A stretch of DNA of 64,000 nt from Shewanella piezotolerans WP3 (GCF_000014885.1 NC_011566.1:2461501-2525500), one strand, 5' to 3'; shown: positions 26,678 to 36,541, numbered from the stretch's first letter. Made by a program: numbers and translations. The notes: a model not told the origin generated them from the sequence alone.

Positions 26678-28852
26678 GTGAAGAAACATAGATACCAGAA
26701 ATTGTTAGAACAAATTGTTAACTCCAAGGCTAAGCAGTGTGGCGACTTTAATGCCACTGCTAAATTGGCTGCTGAATTGCTTTTAGAACAGCTCGTCGTC
26801 TCGCGAGTTGTTATTTCTGGTTTGAGCGAAGAATCAAATATCCTTGAAAATGTATACAGCACGCCAGCCTTTTCAGTCGCGCCTGCAGACGTTTCACGCC
26901 CATTGCCATCACTTTGTCCCACCTTTGTTGAAGAACTTAGGGTTAACCGCCATATAGCATCTGACAATTGCATATCAGATCCGCTGCTAATTGAACTTAA
27001 TCATTATTATCGTCATCAGAAGGTAACTGCTGCATTAGAGGTTTCGATAAGGATTAATGGTCATCTAGAAGGGGTATTAAGCTTAGAGCGTGACAGCGAA
27101 TTATCGCCCTGGCAAGAAGCCGAAATACAATTAACATCGCAAGTTGCTGATCAACTAGCGCTAACGTTAGCAACTAAATACGCTTACGATAAAGATGAGC
27201 GGTTAAAATTGTTTTTGTCTGCCACGGAGCAGTCAGATCAAATAATGATGGTGGTAAACCTTGCATCATTAACCATAGAGTATGTTAATAACGCTCATTT
27301 TGTATTAACCCAAATCCCCAAAGACCAGATTATTGGCCGCCCTGTACAAGAATTAGAGTTTTTTAAACAATTTCCAGACAAAGCTGAAATAGTGCTGGCT
27401 AAAGCTAGAGCAGGGGAAAGCTCTGAAGAAGAGGTTAAGCTTGTCCGTCGAGATGGAACCGATTATTGGGTGAGACTCTCAGTTAAACGTTTCATATCTG
27501 AAAGAGGTAATCATTTTGCGTTAATCAATGCTGATAACTGTACAGAACAGCATCAACATCAAAGTGAACTTGAACGGTTGGCTTGGCGCTGTGGGTTAAC
27601 CGGTTTATATAATCGAACTCACTTTGGTCGAGTGTTAGATAGGGCAAAAGAGGGCCATCTTGTTCTCATAGACCTTCGTGGATTTAAACGCTTCAACGAT
27701 ACCTATGGCCATGCTAATGGTGATTTGATGCTGGTAGAAGTTGCTAGGCGGATTAGACATTTCGCAGACATTAATCATATCGAAGAGATCGCCCGGATTG
27801 GTAGTGATGAGTTTGCGGTCTTAATCAGTGACTCTCGTGAAGTTGATGTGATCACTCCCTTAATCGAGCGTTTATATAATAATTTGGAACTACCGGTTAG
27901 CATAGGTACAGAGCAAATAGAACCTAAACCGGCCATAGCAGCAGTTGATATTGCCTCTATTGAGCAGCTATTTCCTGCGCTAACCTGTGCAGATATTGCC
28001 CTGCAATATGCAAAGAATAAGCAAGGGAATGCAATACAAGTGTTCAACTCTGCATTATTGAATGCATTTAAGGATGATGCACAGATAGAGCGTGACTTAG
28101 CTGTGGCGATAAAGGGGCGTCAATTCGAGCTGTACTACCAGCCGTTAAAAGATTTGAAAAAGCAGGCTTATATCGGTGCTGAAGCACTCATTCGATGGCA
28201 TCACCCTAAAAAAGGTGTGTTATACCCTGGGGCGTTTATTGATATTGCCGAGCAAACGGGGCTTATCACTGATATCGGTTCATGGGTGCTTGAAGCTGCA
28301 TGTAAACAGCTAAATTTATGGCAGCACCGCCAAATTGATATATCAATGCATGTTAACGTTTCAGCTAGGCAGTTTTTTAGTGGCACGCTGTTTGAGCAAG
28401 TTTGGGAATTAATAGGCCGCTATCGATTAAAACCTCACAGCTTGATATTGGAAATCACTGAAACTGAATTGATGGAAGATATTCGTTCTGCAACAAATTT
28501 ATGTAACGAGCTGGCAGAGTTAGGGGTCGGTCTAGCCATTGATGATTTTGGGACAGGTTATAGCTCAATGCGATATCTAAAACAGTTCCCTATCAGTAAG
28601 CTTAAAATTGACCGTTCGTTTATTTCAGATCTCAGCGTTAGTCATGAAAGCCGCGAAATTGTTAGTGCGATTATCGCCATGGCATCGGCACTCAATATTT
28701 CCTTGACTGCTGAAGGAGTTGAAACCAAAGAGCAGGAGCTCTTCTTGGCTGATCATCTGTGCCACCAAGCTCAAGGTTTCTTATATAGCCCTGCGTTAAG
28801 GGTTTCTGAATTTGGTGAATTCTTAGAAGAGTCGTCAACACCAGTTCATTGA
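26678..28852 (+). CDS. GAF-PAS-GGDEF-EAL c-di-GMP signalling protein
   Basis: This 724-residue cytoplasmic protein has a GAF-like domain (about 30-175), a PAS domain (about 180-300), GGDEF (about 300-460) and EAL (about 475-720). The cyclase motif reads GSDEF, an often active variant. The EAL domain keeps EALIRW, a metal-site ETELMED-type Glu, DDFGTGYSS, KIDRSFI and AEGVETKEQ, so phosphodiesterase activity is likely. I choose GTG 26678 because AGGA lies seven bases upstream; an earlier TTG (26657) is possible. GAF input could sense a small ligand. Net enzymatic sign cannot be told from sequence. Confidence 0.88.
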   Translation: MKKHRYQKLLEQIVNSKAKQCGDFNATAKLAAELLLEQLVVSRVVISGLSEESNILENVYSTPAFSVAPADVSRPLPSLCPTFVEELRVNRHIASDNCISDPLLIELNHYYRHQKVTAALEVSIRINGHLEGVLSLERDSELSPWQEAEIQLTSQVADQLALTLATKYAYDKDERLKLFLSATEQSDQIMMVVNLASLTIEYVNNAHFVLTQIPKDQIIGRPVQELEFFKQFPDKAEIVLAKARAGESSEEEVKLVRRDGTDYWVRLSVKRFISERGNHFALINADNCTEQHQHQSELERLAWRCGLTGLYNRTHFGRVLDRAKEGHLVLIDLRGFKRFNDTYGHANGDLMLVEVARRIRHFADINHIEEIARIGSDEFAVLISDSREVDVITPLIERLYNNLELPVSIGTEQIEPKPAIAAVDIASIEQLFPALTCADIALQYAKNKQGNAIQVFNSALLNAFKDDAQIERDLAVAIKGRQFELYYQPLKDLKKQAYIGAEALIRWHHPKKGVLYPGAFIDIAEQTGLITDIGSWVLEAACKQLNLWQHRQIDISMHVNVSARQFFSGTLFEQVWELIGRYRLKPHSLILEITETELMEDIRSATNLCNELAELGVGLAIDDFGTGYSSMRYLKQFPISKLKIDRSFISDLSVSHESREIVSAIIAMASALNISLTAEGVETKEQELFLADHLCHQAQGFLYSPALRVSEFGEFLEESSTPVH

Positions 28853-28863
28853 TAAACGAGCAT

Positions 28864-29340
28864 TTATAGGCAGCACTGTTTAAACTTCTTTTTACTACCA
28901 CAAACACATAACTCATTTCGTTTTGGATATACAGGGCTGTATTGGACACCTTCGGTGTAATACCAAGAATCATTTTCTTTTATAAAATCAGAACTCTCGT
29001 GTATGGCGTCCAACTTATTCTTATCTTTAAACCACGCTTGAAAAGTTACTTTTCCCTGTAAGTCTAATTTAGATGAAGAGATGACTTCCAAACTGAGCCA
29101 ATTTGGTTGAGGGCCTTCACTTAGTAACTCAGAAGTTAACCCGCCAAGGTATTGTTTATGGTGCGTTTCGATTAAGTAATCAAATAGCCCAAAATAGAAA
29201 GCACAAAAGCGTGAGCGCATTAACTGTTCGGGGCTTGATGCAATTACTTTTTTTAAATGTAATGGCTCACAGCAGTTTTGGTAGTTTGTTCCTGAGCAGC
29301 ATGGACACTCTGTCGCTGGATCATTATTTGGGTTTGTCAT
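28864..29340 (-). CDS. YchJ-family protein with two SEC-C zinc motifs
   Basis: The 158-residue product begins MTNPNNDPATECPCCSG and ends in NELCVCGSKKKFKQCC, giving SEC-C type Cys clusters at both ends, as in YchJ. The middle (about 30-130) has the NTF2-like fold pattern with MRSRFCAFYFGLFDYLIETHH. YchJ function is unknown; SEC-C motifs bind zinc and occur in SecA. The start ATG 29340 lies inside the upstream gene, 17 bases overlapping, suggesting an operon. Confidence 0.88.
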   Translation of the reverse strand: MTNPNNDPATECPCCSGTNYQNCCEPLHLKKVIASSPEQLMRSRFCAFYFGLFDYLIETHHKQYLGGLTSELLSEGPQPNWLSLEVISSSKLDLQGKVTFQAWFKDKNKLDAIHESSDFIKENDSWYYTEGVQYSPVYPKRNELCVCGSKKKFKQCCL

Positions 29341-29911
29341 CAACTTGGGGCTTATCAAAGCTATTTAAGGCAGAAAATTGCCGACCATAATATAGGTTTG
29401 ATGAGGGTTTAGCATTAAAATAAAAAGAGGCTTCAGCTCTATTGTTAGTATCTACGGTTAAATACCATTTACCGTCAGCTTTCTTTTTGGAAACCGTCAC
29501 AAATTTTCCCGCAAATTCGCTTACCGGTTCACCTGCATCAATAGATGGATGAAAGCGAATAAGGTAGTAGCCGATATCTGTTGCACTTGAGCCTTCTATA
29601 TTTCTTTCTATGACTCTAAAGTCGACCTCTATTTTGGCATTTTTATGCTTTATCTTGCCAAAAAAAGTTTTGTACAGTTCGACAATATTGTCACGGCCAA
29701 CGGTGATCTCTTCTCCTTGGCTTTCAGGAATATAGCAAGCATCCTCAGAGTAAATAGACTGCAATCTGCTAACATCTAATTCGTTAAATGCTTCGTTGAA
29801 GTGATCATAAAGTTCATTCAATGCTTCGTTATCATTAGCAAAAGCGATACCCATTGCCGAGAAATAGAGGCAAATGACCAGCATTAAACGGTTTGTGGCT
29901 TTTTTAAACAT
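29324..29911 (-). CDS. Exported SnoaL/NTF2-like domain protein
   Basis: Starting at the internal Met (MFKKATNRLML), the 195-residue protein has a signal peptide ending near AFA (residue 24) and one NTF2-like domain of the DUF4440/SgcJ class: helix ALNELYDHFNEAFNELDVSRLQSIYSEDACYIPESQG, then GRDNIVELYKTFFG and a beta sheet. Such domains bind diverse small ligands and often have no known activity. An upstream in-frame Met (29944) would place a non-hydrophobic extension before the signal, so it is less likely. It overlaps ychJ by 17 bases. Confidence 0.7.
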   Translation of the reverse strand: MFKKATNRLMLVICLYFSAMGIAFANDNEALNELYDHFNEAFNELDVSRLQSIYSEDACYIPESQGEEITVGRDNIVELYKTFFGKIKHKNAKIEVDFRVIERNIEGSSATDIGYYLIRFHPSIDAGEPVSEFAGKFVTVSKKKADGKWYLTVDTNNRAEASFYFNAKPSSNLYYGRQFSALNSFDKPQVDDKPK

Positions 29912-30212
29912 GTGTGGCTTCAAAACAGTAATTCCTACCTTCACTATAAGCGACGACTTGATCGAACAAAAGAATTAGTTCTTTACAAAATGTGTAGATT
30001 TAATGCATCGGCGATTAACTGAACGAATTAACTTCAGATGGCTATACGAATTGTAGGTTCATGCAGTTTTGAAATTGTCGCTACAATGAGGTGTTATTGC
30101 TATGAAATACAGTATGCGCTGTATTTGTACTCAATTGCGCAGAGGTTGTATTGGTTAATACAATGCACTGGAGTACACTGATTTTAGTTTAGCGACGGAG
30201 TAGGGGTTAGTG
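29912..30212. other. Intergenic region between the NTF2-like gene and smrA
   Basis: About 300 bases between divergent genes. No hairpin, operator-like palindrome or small gene was recognised; promoters for both sides must lie here. Confidence 0.4.
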
Positions 30213-30806
30213 ATGTTGGAAGACGATACGGCACTGTTTATGAATGAAATGTTAGGCGTGACGCCGATGAAAAAGAATCTAACTAGTGCTTCAGTCCACA
30301 GTATTAAAGCAACAGCTCCACAGTTACAGCGGCGTAGAGATCTAGAAGCCAACGAATCTTTACTTAAACTAACGTTAGATGTAAATCAAATCAAAGCGCT
30401 TGAACCCGAAAAGATAGTTGGTTTTAAGCGAGACGGTGTTCAAAGCGCTGTGTTTGAAAGACTAAGCTGCGGTGGTTATAGAATCGCTAGTGAAGTCGAT
30501 CTACATCAGTTAAAACTCGCTTTAGCCAGAGAGGTACTATTTCAATCGATTGAGCAGGCTATAGCATTGGGGCAGCGAAGCATATTAGTTATTCATGGTA
30601 AAGGCGCCAAAAGTAAACCGATTGCTGCATTGATGAAGTCCTTTACTGTCACTTGGTTGACCCAAATTGACTCAGTACTTGCTTTTCATAGCGCAAAACC
30701 TCACCACGGTGGAGCTGGGGCGCTGTATGTCATGTTGACGAAATCTGCACAAAAGCGAATTGAAACACAAGAATTTAATCACAAAGGAGCGAGTACGCGT
30801 TTATAA
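30213..30806 (+). CDS. smrA: Smr-domain DNA endonuclease SmrA
   Basis: The 197-residue protein has an N-terminal linker (1-95) and a C-terminal Smr domain (about 100-180) with the family marks EVDLHQLKLALAREVL, a VIHGKG loop and the terminal HHGGAGALYVML. Length and architecture match SmrA (YdaL of E. coli), reported to have nicking or endonuclease activity on DNA. I use ATG 30213; the GTG just before it is an alternative. Monocistronic, with a shared terminator downstream. Confidence 0.88.
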   Translation: MLEDDTALFMNEMLGVTPMKKNLTSASVHSIKATAPQLQRRRDLEANESLLKLTLDVNQIKALEPEKIVGFKRDGVQSAVFERLSCGGYRIASEVDLHQLKLALAREVLFQSIEQAIALGQRSILVIHGKGAKSKPIAALMKSFTVTWLTQIDSVLAFHSAKPHHGGAGALYVMLTKSAQKRIETQEFNHKGASTRL

Positions 30807-30875
30807 AAATAACTTGTTCGCCATGAGTTATATATCGCCAGACTTATCGTTACATCGTGATTTAACACATATTAA

Positions 30876-30907
30876 AAAGGCCATTTAAGTTACATTAAAT
30901 GGCCTTT
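30876..30907. terminator. Bidirectional terminator between smrA and the M2 peptidase
   Basis: A 13-base perfect stem AAAGGCCATTTAA/TTAAATGGCCTTT with a GTTACA loop lies between convergent genes. Confidence 0.85.
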
Positions 30908-30939
30908 AATCAGTGAAACGTTAATGCTTTAGCTTGCTT

Positions 30940-32775
30940 TTACCAACCACATTGGCGATTGGCCGTTTTATTTTGCTCATCTAGCCAAATTTGTAATGGT
31001 GCGAAGTAATCCAGTACAGCTTTTGCATCCATCTCTTTAGTGCCAGTTACAGCAGCTAGTGCTTCAGGCCAAGGTTTACTTTGGCCCATCTCTAACATGG
31101 TGTTTAACTTGGCACCTGCTTCCTTGTTACCATAAATACTACAACGATGAACAGGTCCGTTATCGCCCGCGATTTCACATAATGACTTGTGGAATTGGAA
31201 TTGCAGTATATGGGCTAAGAAATAGCGTGTGTAAGGTACATTACCAGGAACATGGTATTTAGCACCTGGATCAAAGTCTGACTCATTACGTGCAACTGGC
31301 GCTTTTACACCTTGGTATTTTTCACGCAGATCCCACCATGCCTGATTGTATTGCGCTGGGGTGATTTCGCCGCTAAATACCTTCCAACGCCATTGATCTA
31401 TCATTAAACCAAAAGGTAGAAAGGCGACCTTGTCTAAAGCTTGCTTTAGCAATAAGCCAATATCTTTTGATGCATCAGGCACTTCGTCTAGCAAACCAAT
31501 CTGTTTCAAATAGTTTGGTGTGATAGACAGGGCAACGGTGTCGCCAATGGCCTCATGGAAGCCGTCATTAGCGCTATTTTTAAAGATAAATGGCTGCTCT
31601 TTATAGGCACGTTGATAGAAGTTGTGACCAAGTTCGTGGTGAATCACGGTAAAATCTTCTGCTGTTTTTTGGATACACATCTTAATGCGGATATCATCTT
31701 CGTTATCCAAGTCCCATGCAGAGGCGTGACAGACGACATCCCGATCTTTTGGTTGAACGAATAATGATCTATCCCAGAAAGTATCCGGTAACTCTTCAAA
31801 ACCAAGTGAAGTAAAAAAGCTCTCGGCCTGTTTGACCATCTTGATTTCATCGTAGTTATGCTTAGCTAGCAGTTCGGTGACATCATAGCCTGGATCTGCA
31901 TCTTGCGGTGCAACTTGATCATAAACATTGCCCCAGCTTTGAGCCCACATATTGCCAAGTAGGTGAGCTGGAATTGCGCCAGTTGCTGGCGCAACGGTAT
32001 CACCGTACTGCTCATTTAGTTCGCCACGCACGTAGCAATGCAGCGAGTCATAGAGTGGTTTGACTTGTCCCCATAGACGGTCGAGTTCATCCGAGAACTC
32101 GTCTGGTTTCATATCATACTGGCTGCGCCACAACTCAGATAGGTTAGCATAACCAAGATCTTGCGCCCCCTCGTTTGCCAGTTCAACTTCCCTTTCAAAT
32201 AAGGGGCGCATTGGCTTAGATATTTCACGCCAGCCTTTCCATACCTCAAGTAGCTCATCTGGGTTATTAGATTCACCCATTATTGCTGATAGTTCTGGTT
32301 GGGTTAAACAACGGCCATCTTGGAAGCAATATTTTCCTTTGCCGTAGAGTCCGTTTAATTCTGCACTAATATTGGCTAGTTCAGCGTTTTTAACGGGATC
32401 TAAAGGCGCAGGAAGCACTATGGAACTGCGTAATATGTTTAACTTTCTTTTGTCTGCGGGGTCTAATGCTAAGTGTGCATATTGAGCTGACTCTGTCGCT
32501 AGCTGTACAGAGGTACCAGTGTATTTCTCAGCCACACTGGCTGATAACGCTGCAGTGTCTTCGGTAATAAAATTGCTGTAGATCCACTCTGAACGATTTA
32601 TCTCAATGGATAAATCTGCCATCGTAGATTCTGCATCTGTAATGAACTGTTTCGCCTCAGCGATTTTATCAACAGTTGGTGTATCTACCGCTTCTGTTTT
32701 ATTACAGGCTGTTACGCCGAGCGAAATGGCTATCAATACTGATAGCTTAGAAACCTTGGTAAAGGTCATATTCAT
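30940..32775 (-). CDS. M2-family peptidyl-dipeptidase (ACE-like), lipoprotein
   Basis: This 611-residue zinc metallopeptidase has a lipoprotein signal with lipobox GVTAC (Cys near residue 24). The catalytic HEXXH appears as HHELGH (near 380) and the third ligand Glu in HEAIGDTVALS about 25 residues later. The fold and length match bacterial homologues of angiotensin-converting enzyme, which release dipeptides from peptide C termini. It probably acts on the periplasmic side of a membrane. It is divergent from psrA with a 185-base spacer that carries the PsrA operator. Confidence 0.93.
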   Translation of the reverse strand: MNMTFTKVSKLSVLIAISLGVTACNKTEAVDTPTVDKIAEAKQFITDAESTMADLSIEINRSEWIYSNFITEDTAALSASVAEKYTGTSVQLATESAQYAHLALDPADKRKLNILRSSIVLPAPLDPVKNAELANISAELNGLYGKGKYCFQDGRCLTQPELSAIMGESNNPDELLEVWKGWREISKPMRPLFEREVELANEGAQDLGYANLSELWRSQYDMKPDEFSDELDRLWGQVKPLYDSLHCYVRGELNEQYGDTVAPATGAIPAHLLGNMWAQSWGNVYDQVAPQDADPGYDVTELLAKHNYDEIKMVKQAESFFTSLGFEELPDTFWDRSLFVQPKDRDVVCHASAWDLDNEDDIRIKMCIQKTAEDFTVIHHELGHNFYQRAYKEQPFIFKNSANDGFHEAIGDTVALSITPNYLKQIGLLDEVPDASKDIGLLLKQALDKVAFLPFGLMIDQWRWKVFSGEITPAQYNQAWWDLREKYQGVKAPVARNESDFDPGAKYHVPGNVPYTRYFLAHILQFQFHKSLCEIAGDNGPVHRCSIYGNKEAGAKLNTMLEMGQSKPWPEALAAVTGTKEMDAKAVLDYFAPLQIWLDEQNKTANRQCGW

Positions 32776-32918
32776 CCTTAAAAATCCTTTGTTATTTTTG
32801 TGTTGCTTATTTTACTCATTTTGTTATTGATTGATAGTAGGCTAGCGTAGATGAACAAAATAGCGCACATATGTAAGGTAAACAGGTTTATTGTTTGACA
32901 AAAAGCAAGCGAGTGTTT

Positions 32919-32940
32919 AATTTAAACGAGTGTTTAAATT
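32919..32940. promoter_or_regulatory. PsrA-type operator upstream of psrA
   Basis: A perfect inverted repeat with nine-base arms AATTTAAAC/GTTTAAATT around GAGT begins 42 bases before the psrA start; the adjacent GAGTGTTTAA at 32911-32920 repeats one half. It agrees with the known pattern of PsrA sites (GAAAC/GTTT-type inverted repeats). It could also affect the divergent M2 peptidase gene. Confidence 0.75.
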
Positions 32941-32960
32941 GAATTAATAAAGGCAACGGA

Positions 32961-33608
32961 ATGGCAAATCGCTCCGATACAAAAACAAGAATACTGGATG
33001 CAGCAGAAAAGCTATTTGCAGAGAGAGGGTTTTCAGAAACATCTCTTAGATTAATAACAAGTAAAGCTGAAGTAAACCTCGCATCAGTCAATTATCACTT
33101 TGGCTCGAAGAAAGAGCTGATTAGAGCGGTGCTCGCCCGTTATCTTGATGTTTTCATGCCTGCTGCTGCAGAGGCTATTGTCACGGTTCGCAGTGCCGAT
33201 GCCAATGCATCCCTAGATGATATCTTTTCAACTCTGGTAAATCCTTTACTTGAGCTAAACAAATTAAGAACAGAGGGTACGACGACCTTTTTGCAGCTGT
33301 TGGGACGCGGTTATATAGAGAGCCAAGGTCATTTACGCTGGTTCATCACGACTCACTATGGTAAGTATTTAAGTCTATTCGTAAAGGCTGTTGGTGAAAG
33401 TACGCCACATATTCCTCCCGCAGAGATGTTTTGGCGATTACACTTTACCTTAGGTACAGTTGTTTTCACTATGGCGTCAGCAGATGCATTAACCGAAATT
33501 GCTGAAGCAGATTTTGGCGAACACAATGATATAGAAGCGGTTATTCGAAAAGTTATCCCTTATTTGTCGGCGGGGGTTTCAGTTCCAGTCAACAAGGATG
33601 CAAACTAG
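32961..33608 (+). CDS. psrA: TetR-family fatty-acid regulator PsrA
   Basis: The 215-residue protein has an N-terminal TetR helix-turn-helix (DTKTRILDAAEKLFAERGFSETSLRLITSKAEVNLASVNYHFGSKKELI, residues 5-55) and a ligand-binding helical domain. Its direct linkage to fadE and the TTTAAAC/GTTTAAA operator upstream match PsrA, a repressor of fatty-acid degradation in Shewanella and Pseudomonas that releases DNA when bound to long-chain acyl-CoA or fatty acids. Five bases separate it from fadE. Family is certain; the PsrA identity is strong by context. Confidence 0.85.
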   Translation: MANRSDTKTRILDAAEKLFAERGFSETSLRLITSKAEVNLASVNYHFGSKKELIRAVLARYLDVFMPAAAEAIVTVRSADANASLDDIFSTLVNPLLELNKLRTEGTTTFLQLLGRGYIESQGHLRWFITTHYGKYLSLFVKAVGESTPHIPPAEMFWRLHFTLGTVVFTMASADALTEIAEADFGEHNDIEAVIRKVIPYLSAGVSVPVNKDAN

Positions 33609-33613
33609 AAATT

Positions 33614-35896
33614 ATGTTTATTACGTTATTAATATTGTTAATTATCGCTGTGGTGGTGATCTTTGCGGTGAAGAACATCAGAATGCAGCTAATTACCCGA
33701 CCTGTATTTAGTTTTTTTAAAAAAGTGCTACCACCGTTATCAGACACTGAGAAAGAGGCTATGGAAGCCGGTGACGTATGGTGGGAAGGAGAGCTATTTA
33801 AAGGCAAACCCAATTGGCAGATGCTGCATAGCTATGGAAAACCAGCGTTAACTTCAGATGAGCAAGATTTTATCAATAATCAAGTTCAAACCGCCTTATC
33901 GATGATTGACGACTATGACATTGTCAGCAATAGGAAGGATCTACCGCCTGAACTGTGGGAGTTCTTTAAAAAAGAGGGTTTCTTTGCGCTTATTATTCCT
34001 AAAAAGTTCGGTGGGCGTGGATTTTCTGCCTACGCTAATTCAACGATTGTTAGCAAAATAGCCAGCAGAAGTGTCAGCGCTGCAGTCACTGTGATGGTGC
34101 CTAACTCGTTAGGTCCTGGTGAGCTTTTAACTCATTATGGTACCACTGAACAAAAAGATTATTGGTTACCAAAACTTGCAGATGGGCAAGCTATCCCTTG
34201 TTTTGCGCTAACTGGACCTGAGGCAGGCAGTGATGCTGGTGCAATACCTGATACGGGTATTGTTTGTCGCCAAGATTTTAATGGTGAGCAAACCTTGGGG
34301 TTAAGGCTCAATTGGAATAAACGTTATATCACGCTTGCCCCGGTTGCTGATGTATTGGGTCTGGCGTTTCAAATGCACGATCCTGACGGCTTACTAGGAG
34401 AGCAGAAGCAGATAGGTATTACCTGCGCACTCATTCCTACCGATCATCCAGGCGTAGAAATTGGCCGTCGACATGACCCACTGCACTTGGCCTTTATGAA
34501 TGGTACCACGCAAGGAAAAGATGTCTTTATCCCATTGGATTGGATTATCGGTGGACCGCAATATGCGGGGCGAGGTTGGCGAATGCTAGTTGAGTGTTTA
34601 TCAGCTGGCCGTGGAATTTCCTTACCTGCTCTATCGACTGCGTTGGGCCACATGGCAACTAAAACTACAACGGCTTATAGCTCGGTTAGACAGCAGTTTG
34701 GAATGCCTATCGGACAGTTTGAAGGGGTGCAAGAAGCACTTGCTCGGATCATTAGTAATACTTACCAGTTGGAAGCTGCGAGACGCTTAACAACAACGGG
34801 AATCGATCTTAATGTCAAACCCTCTATAGTAACTGCGATTGCTAAGTACCATATGACAGAGCTTGGACGAAATGTCATCGATGATGCAATGGATATTCAG
34901 TCTGGAAAGGGGATACAACTCGGTCCCAAAAATTATCTAGGAAATGCCTATATTGCACTGCCAATTTCAATCACGGTAGAAGGTGCCAATATCCTTACCC
35001 GGAGTTTAATGATTTTTGGCCAAGGCGCTACGCGTTGTCATCCCTATGTACTTGCTGAGATGGAAGCTGCGGAAATGGAAGATAAAGCAGCGGGCCTAGA
35101 GCGGTTTGATTCACTGCTGACCGGACATATCGGTTATGCCGCTCGTAATGGTTTTAGCGCTTTTAGTCATGCATTGACGGGTAGTTGCTTCGCGTCATCG
35201 CCTGTGAGTGGTGATACCAAACGTTATTACAAAAGCATGACCCGCTTATCTGCAGCGCTAGCCATAATGTCTGACATGTCTATGTTAATGCTTGGCGGCG
35301 ATTTAAAACGTAAAGAGATGTTGAGCGCAAGGTTGGGTGACGTCCTGAGTCAGCTTTATTTAGCATCAGCAACGTTAAAGTTGTTTGAAGACAATGGTCG
35401 CCAATTCGAAGACTTACCCACAGTTAAACATGTGATGGCAACCAGATTACACCTTGCTGCAAAAGCGTTAGATGAAGCGATTAGAAATTTTCCAAACCGG
35501 ATTGTTGCTGGTCTTTTGCGGGTATTAATCTTTCCACTAGGGAATCACTTTAACCAAACTGATGACAAGCTGTCTATTGAAGTGGTTAATTCGATGAGTC
35601 GTCCTGGGCCTGCGCGTGATAGATTGACTTTCTTATGTCCAGATATCGATAACGATGTCAGCGGTATCGCCGATGTTGAGCGTGCATTTGTCGCTAAGTA
35701 TGAATGTAAGGAGCTATTTGCTCGTATGAAGCAGGCTCAGAAAGAGGGCAGCTTAGCAAGGAAATTGGCACCTCAAGTTTTGTTTGACTCAGCACTAGAA
35801 ATTGACTTAATTAGCAAAGAGGAACATCAACAACTTGTCGTTGCAAATGAATTAAGGTTAGCTGCGATAAATGTCGATGATTTCGAAGCGCTTTAA
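33614..35896 (+). CDS. fadE: Acyl-CoA dehydrogenase FadE
   Basis: This 760-residue flavoenzyme performs the first step of beta-oxidation. It has an N-terminal membrane helix (residues 2-22), then an acyl-CoA dehydrogenase core (about 75-480) with LTGPEAGSDAGAIPDTG and the substrate/FAD region GRGISLPALSTALGHMATKTT, and the FadE-specific C-terminal extension (about 500-760) with FPNRIVAGLLRVLIFPLG. Length matches the large FadE class (E. coli 814). It is co-transcribed with psrA, so its expression should rise when fatty acids inactivate PsrA. A terminator follows. Confidence 0.95.
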   Translation: MFITLLILLIIAVVVIFAVKNIRMQLITRPVFSFFKKVLPPLSDTEKEAMEAGDVWWEGELFKGKPNWQMLHSYGKPALTSDEQDFINNQVQTALSMIDDYDIVSNRKDLPPELWEFFKKEGFFALIIPKKFGGRGFSAYANSTIVSKIASRSVSAAVTVMVPNSLGPGELLTHYGTTEQKDYWLPKLADGQAIPCFALTGPEAGSDAGAIPDTGIVCRQDFNGEQTLGLRLNWNKRYITLAPVADVLGLAFQMHDPDGLLGEQKQIGITCALIPTDHPGVEIGRRHDPLHLAFMNGTTQGKDVFIPLDWIIGGPQYAGRGWRMLVECLSAGRGISLPALSTALGHMATKTTTAYSSVRQQFGMPIGQFEGVQEALARIISNTYQLEAARRLTTTGIDLNVKPSIVTAIAKYHMTELGRNVIDDAMDIQSGKGIQLGPKNYLGNAYIALPISITVEGANILTRSLMIFGQGATRCHPYVLAEMEAAEMEDKAAGLERFDSLLTGHIGYAARNGFSAFSHALTGSCFASSPVSGDTKRYYKSMTRLSAALAIMSDMSMLMLGGDLKRKEMLSARLGDVLSQLYLASATLKLFEDNGRQFEDLPTVKHVMATRLHLAAKALDEAIRNFPNRIVAGLLRVLIFPLGNHFNQTDDKLSIEVVNSMSRPGPARDRLTFLCPDIDNDVSGIADVERAFVAKYECKELFARMKQAQKEGSLARKLAPQVLFDSALEIDLISKEEHQQLVVANELRLAAINVDDFEAL

Positions 35897-35941
35897 TTTG
35901 ATTAATACAGTTGTGCTGTAATGAGCGTAACTCGTTTTTTG

Positions 35942-35973
35942 AAAGCCACTGAATAACTTTAGTGGCTTTTTTT
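35942..35973 (+). terminator. Terminator of psrA-fadE
   Basis: Stem AAAGCCACT/AGTGGCTTT followed by T residues lies 46 bases after the fadE stop. Confidence 0.85.
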
Positions 35974-36215
35974 GGCTTCTGTTAACAGACTGACTAAACA
36001 AAAACGCTTGAAACTAAGGTATAAATTACTGATGTAGGACTCTATGAATGAGGGAAGCAAGGTAGCGGTATAACTCATCGTAGTTTATTTTTTGAATGGC
36101 CAGCTAGTCAATGTCATGTGCGTATGGACTTAGCAGCTGCAAATGTGCAAAAGGCGTCAATAGTCAGCAATAACTTTTTGATCCTCTTTTGCATAAAAGA
36201 TTAATGGGCATTATA

Positions 36216-36473
36216 CCAATCAGTATAAGAAGTTGATCTACTCAGAGCGTTTTTGGCACGCTAATTCAAGGCGGATAAATGACATAATGGTTGTTCCCTT
36301 ATAAGTTTATTCAACGCAGAAGTAGCAAGCCAAAAACACTCCTACAGGCGAGTTTTAGCGGCTCTGATGCTGCGTTAATGAACTTGAACGTAGAATAACT
36401 ATGCTCTTCATTCATTGCCTTACCTCAAAGCCGCTAAACTCTCGCTGAGCGATCAAATCTTTATACTGATTGG
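36216..36473. repeat. MITE-like inverted-repeat element, copy A
   Basis: The ends are inverted repeats: CCAATCAGTATAA at 36216-36228 and its complement ending at 36473. Within about 258 bases there are further opposing segments (TTTAGCGGCT near 36354 and AGCCGCTAAA near 36429), so the whole unit is an imperfect long palindrome. A GGTTGTTCCC...CAACGCAGAAGTAGCAAG core is shared in diverged form with the elements at 46.9 and 62.7 kb. No transposase is encoded. The remaining part of the 680-base gap between fadE and pykA shows no gene. Confidence 0.75.
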
Positions 36474-36505
36474 CATTAGCACTTATTTCGGAAGGCCTGA
36501 AAATA

Positions 36506-36541
36506 AAAAAGCATGTCTGTTATAAACAGACATGCTTTTAA
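36506..36541 (-). terminator. Terminator of pykA
   Basis: Stem AAAAGCATGTCTG/CAGACATGCTTTT with a short AT loop, followed on the minus strand by a T tract. Confidence 0.88.
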
